The translations under genes were made by a program, and so were the position numbers. The notes below the pieces were generated by a model that saw only the letters and a program-made list of their open reading frames with translations, had not been told where the DNA came from and did not search any database. Shown here one piece after another: positions 5,686 to 5,714 of a DNA stretch of 5,714 nucleotides. Origin of the DNA: a bacterium (GTDB lineage Bacteria > Auribacterota > UBA3054 > B51-G9); assembly GCA_029933535.1 (NCBI GenBank), contig JAOZNZ010000048.1, positions 6,448 through 12,161 on the forward strand. The letters are read 5' to 3'. Each line of letters starts with the position of its first letter. The first letter of the stretch is position 1.

Positions 5686-5714
5686 CGCGAAGCGCCCGGA
5701 GAGTTTCGGGCGAA
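5682..5714 (-). repeat. GC-rich hairpin 'head' module, right copy (inverted)
   Basis: Read on the minus strand this has the same 33-bp plan as 32-64: TTCGCCC, eight variable bases, CCGGGCGC, one base, TCGCG, one base, ACT. CGCCCG (5693-5698) and CGGGCG (5707-5712) form a perfect 6-bp stem. The variable eight bases form the loop. The element reaches the last base of the window, so its outer boundary is not visible. Confidence 0.75.

Overview
The window looks like an AT-rich chromosomal segment from an uncultured bacterium with repeat-laden intergenic regions. The secreted sugar-hydrolase-like protein resembles, from memory, proteins common in Planctomycetes, Lentisphaerae and related PVC-type or anaerobic environmental bacteria. 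That lineage guess is weak and rests on one protein family plus the style of the repeats.

Layout. Bases 1-120 hold a GC-rich hairpin module followed by a 7-bp tandem repeat. A near-consensus sigma-70 promoter (130-158) and a leader with two overlapping inverted repeats lead into a 1093-codon gene (227-3508, +). It encodes a full-length relative of the carbamoyl-phosphate synthase large subunit (CarB) that has lost many ATP/metal-binding residues in both synthetase halves while keeping a well-conserved C-terminal MGS-like (allosteric) domain. A cluster of palindromes (3522-3602) and an AT-rich gene-free stretch (3603-3939) separate it from the convergent second gene. This gene (3940-5370, -) encodes a 476-aa exported TIM-barrel glycoside-hydrolase-like protein with a C-terminal beta-sandwich of the 'collagen-binding domain of collagenase' type. 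It has a textbook promoter (TTGACA-N17-TACAAT), a leader hairpin and a strong Shine-Dalgarno sequence.

The right end (5464-5714) holds a candidate rightward promoter, a 92-bp element with the architecture of an integron attC recombination site, and a second copy, in inverted orientation, of the GC-rich hairpin module seen at the left end.

The two genes are convergent, each with its own promoter, and nothing in the sequence ties their functions together. The most interesting points are the apparently non-catalytic but intact CarB paralogue, the attC-like site facing away from any cassette-like gene, and the paired 'constant head plus variable 7-bp tail' repeats at the two ends.
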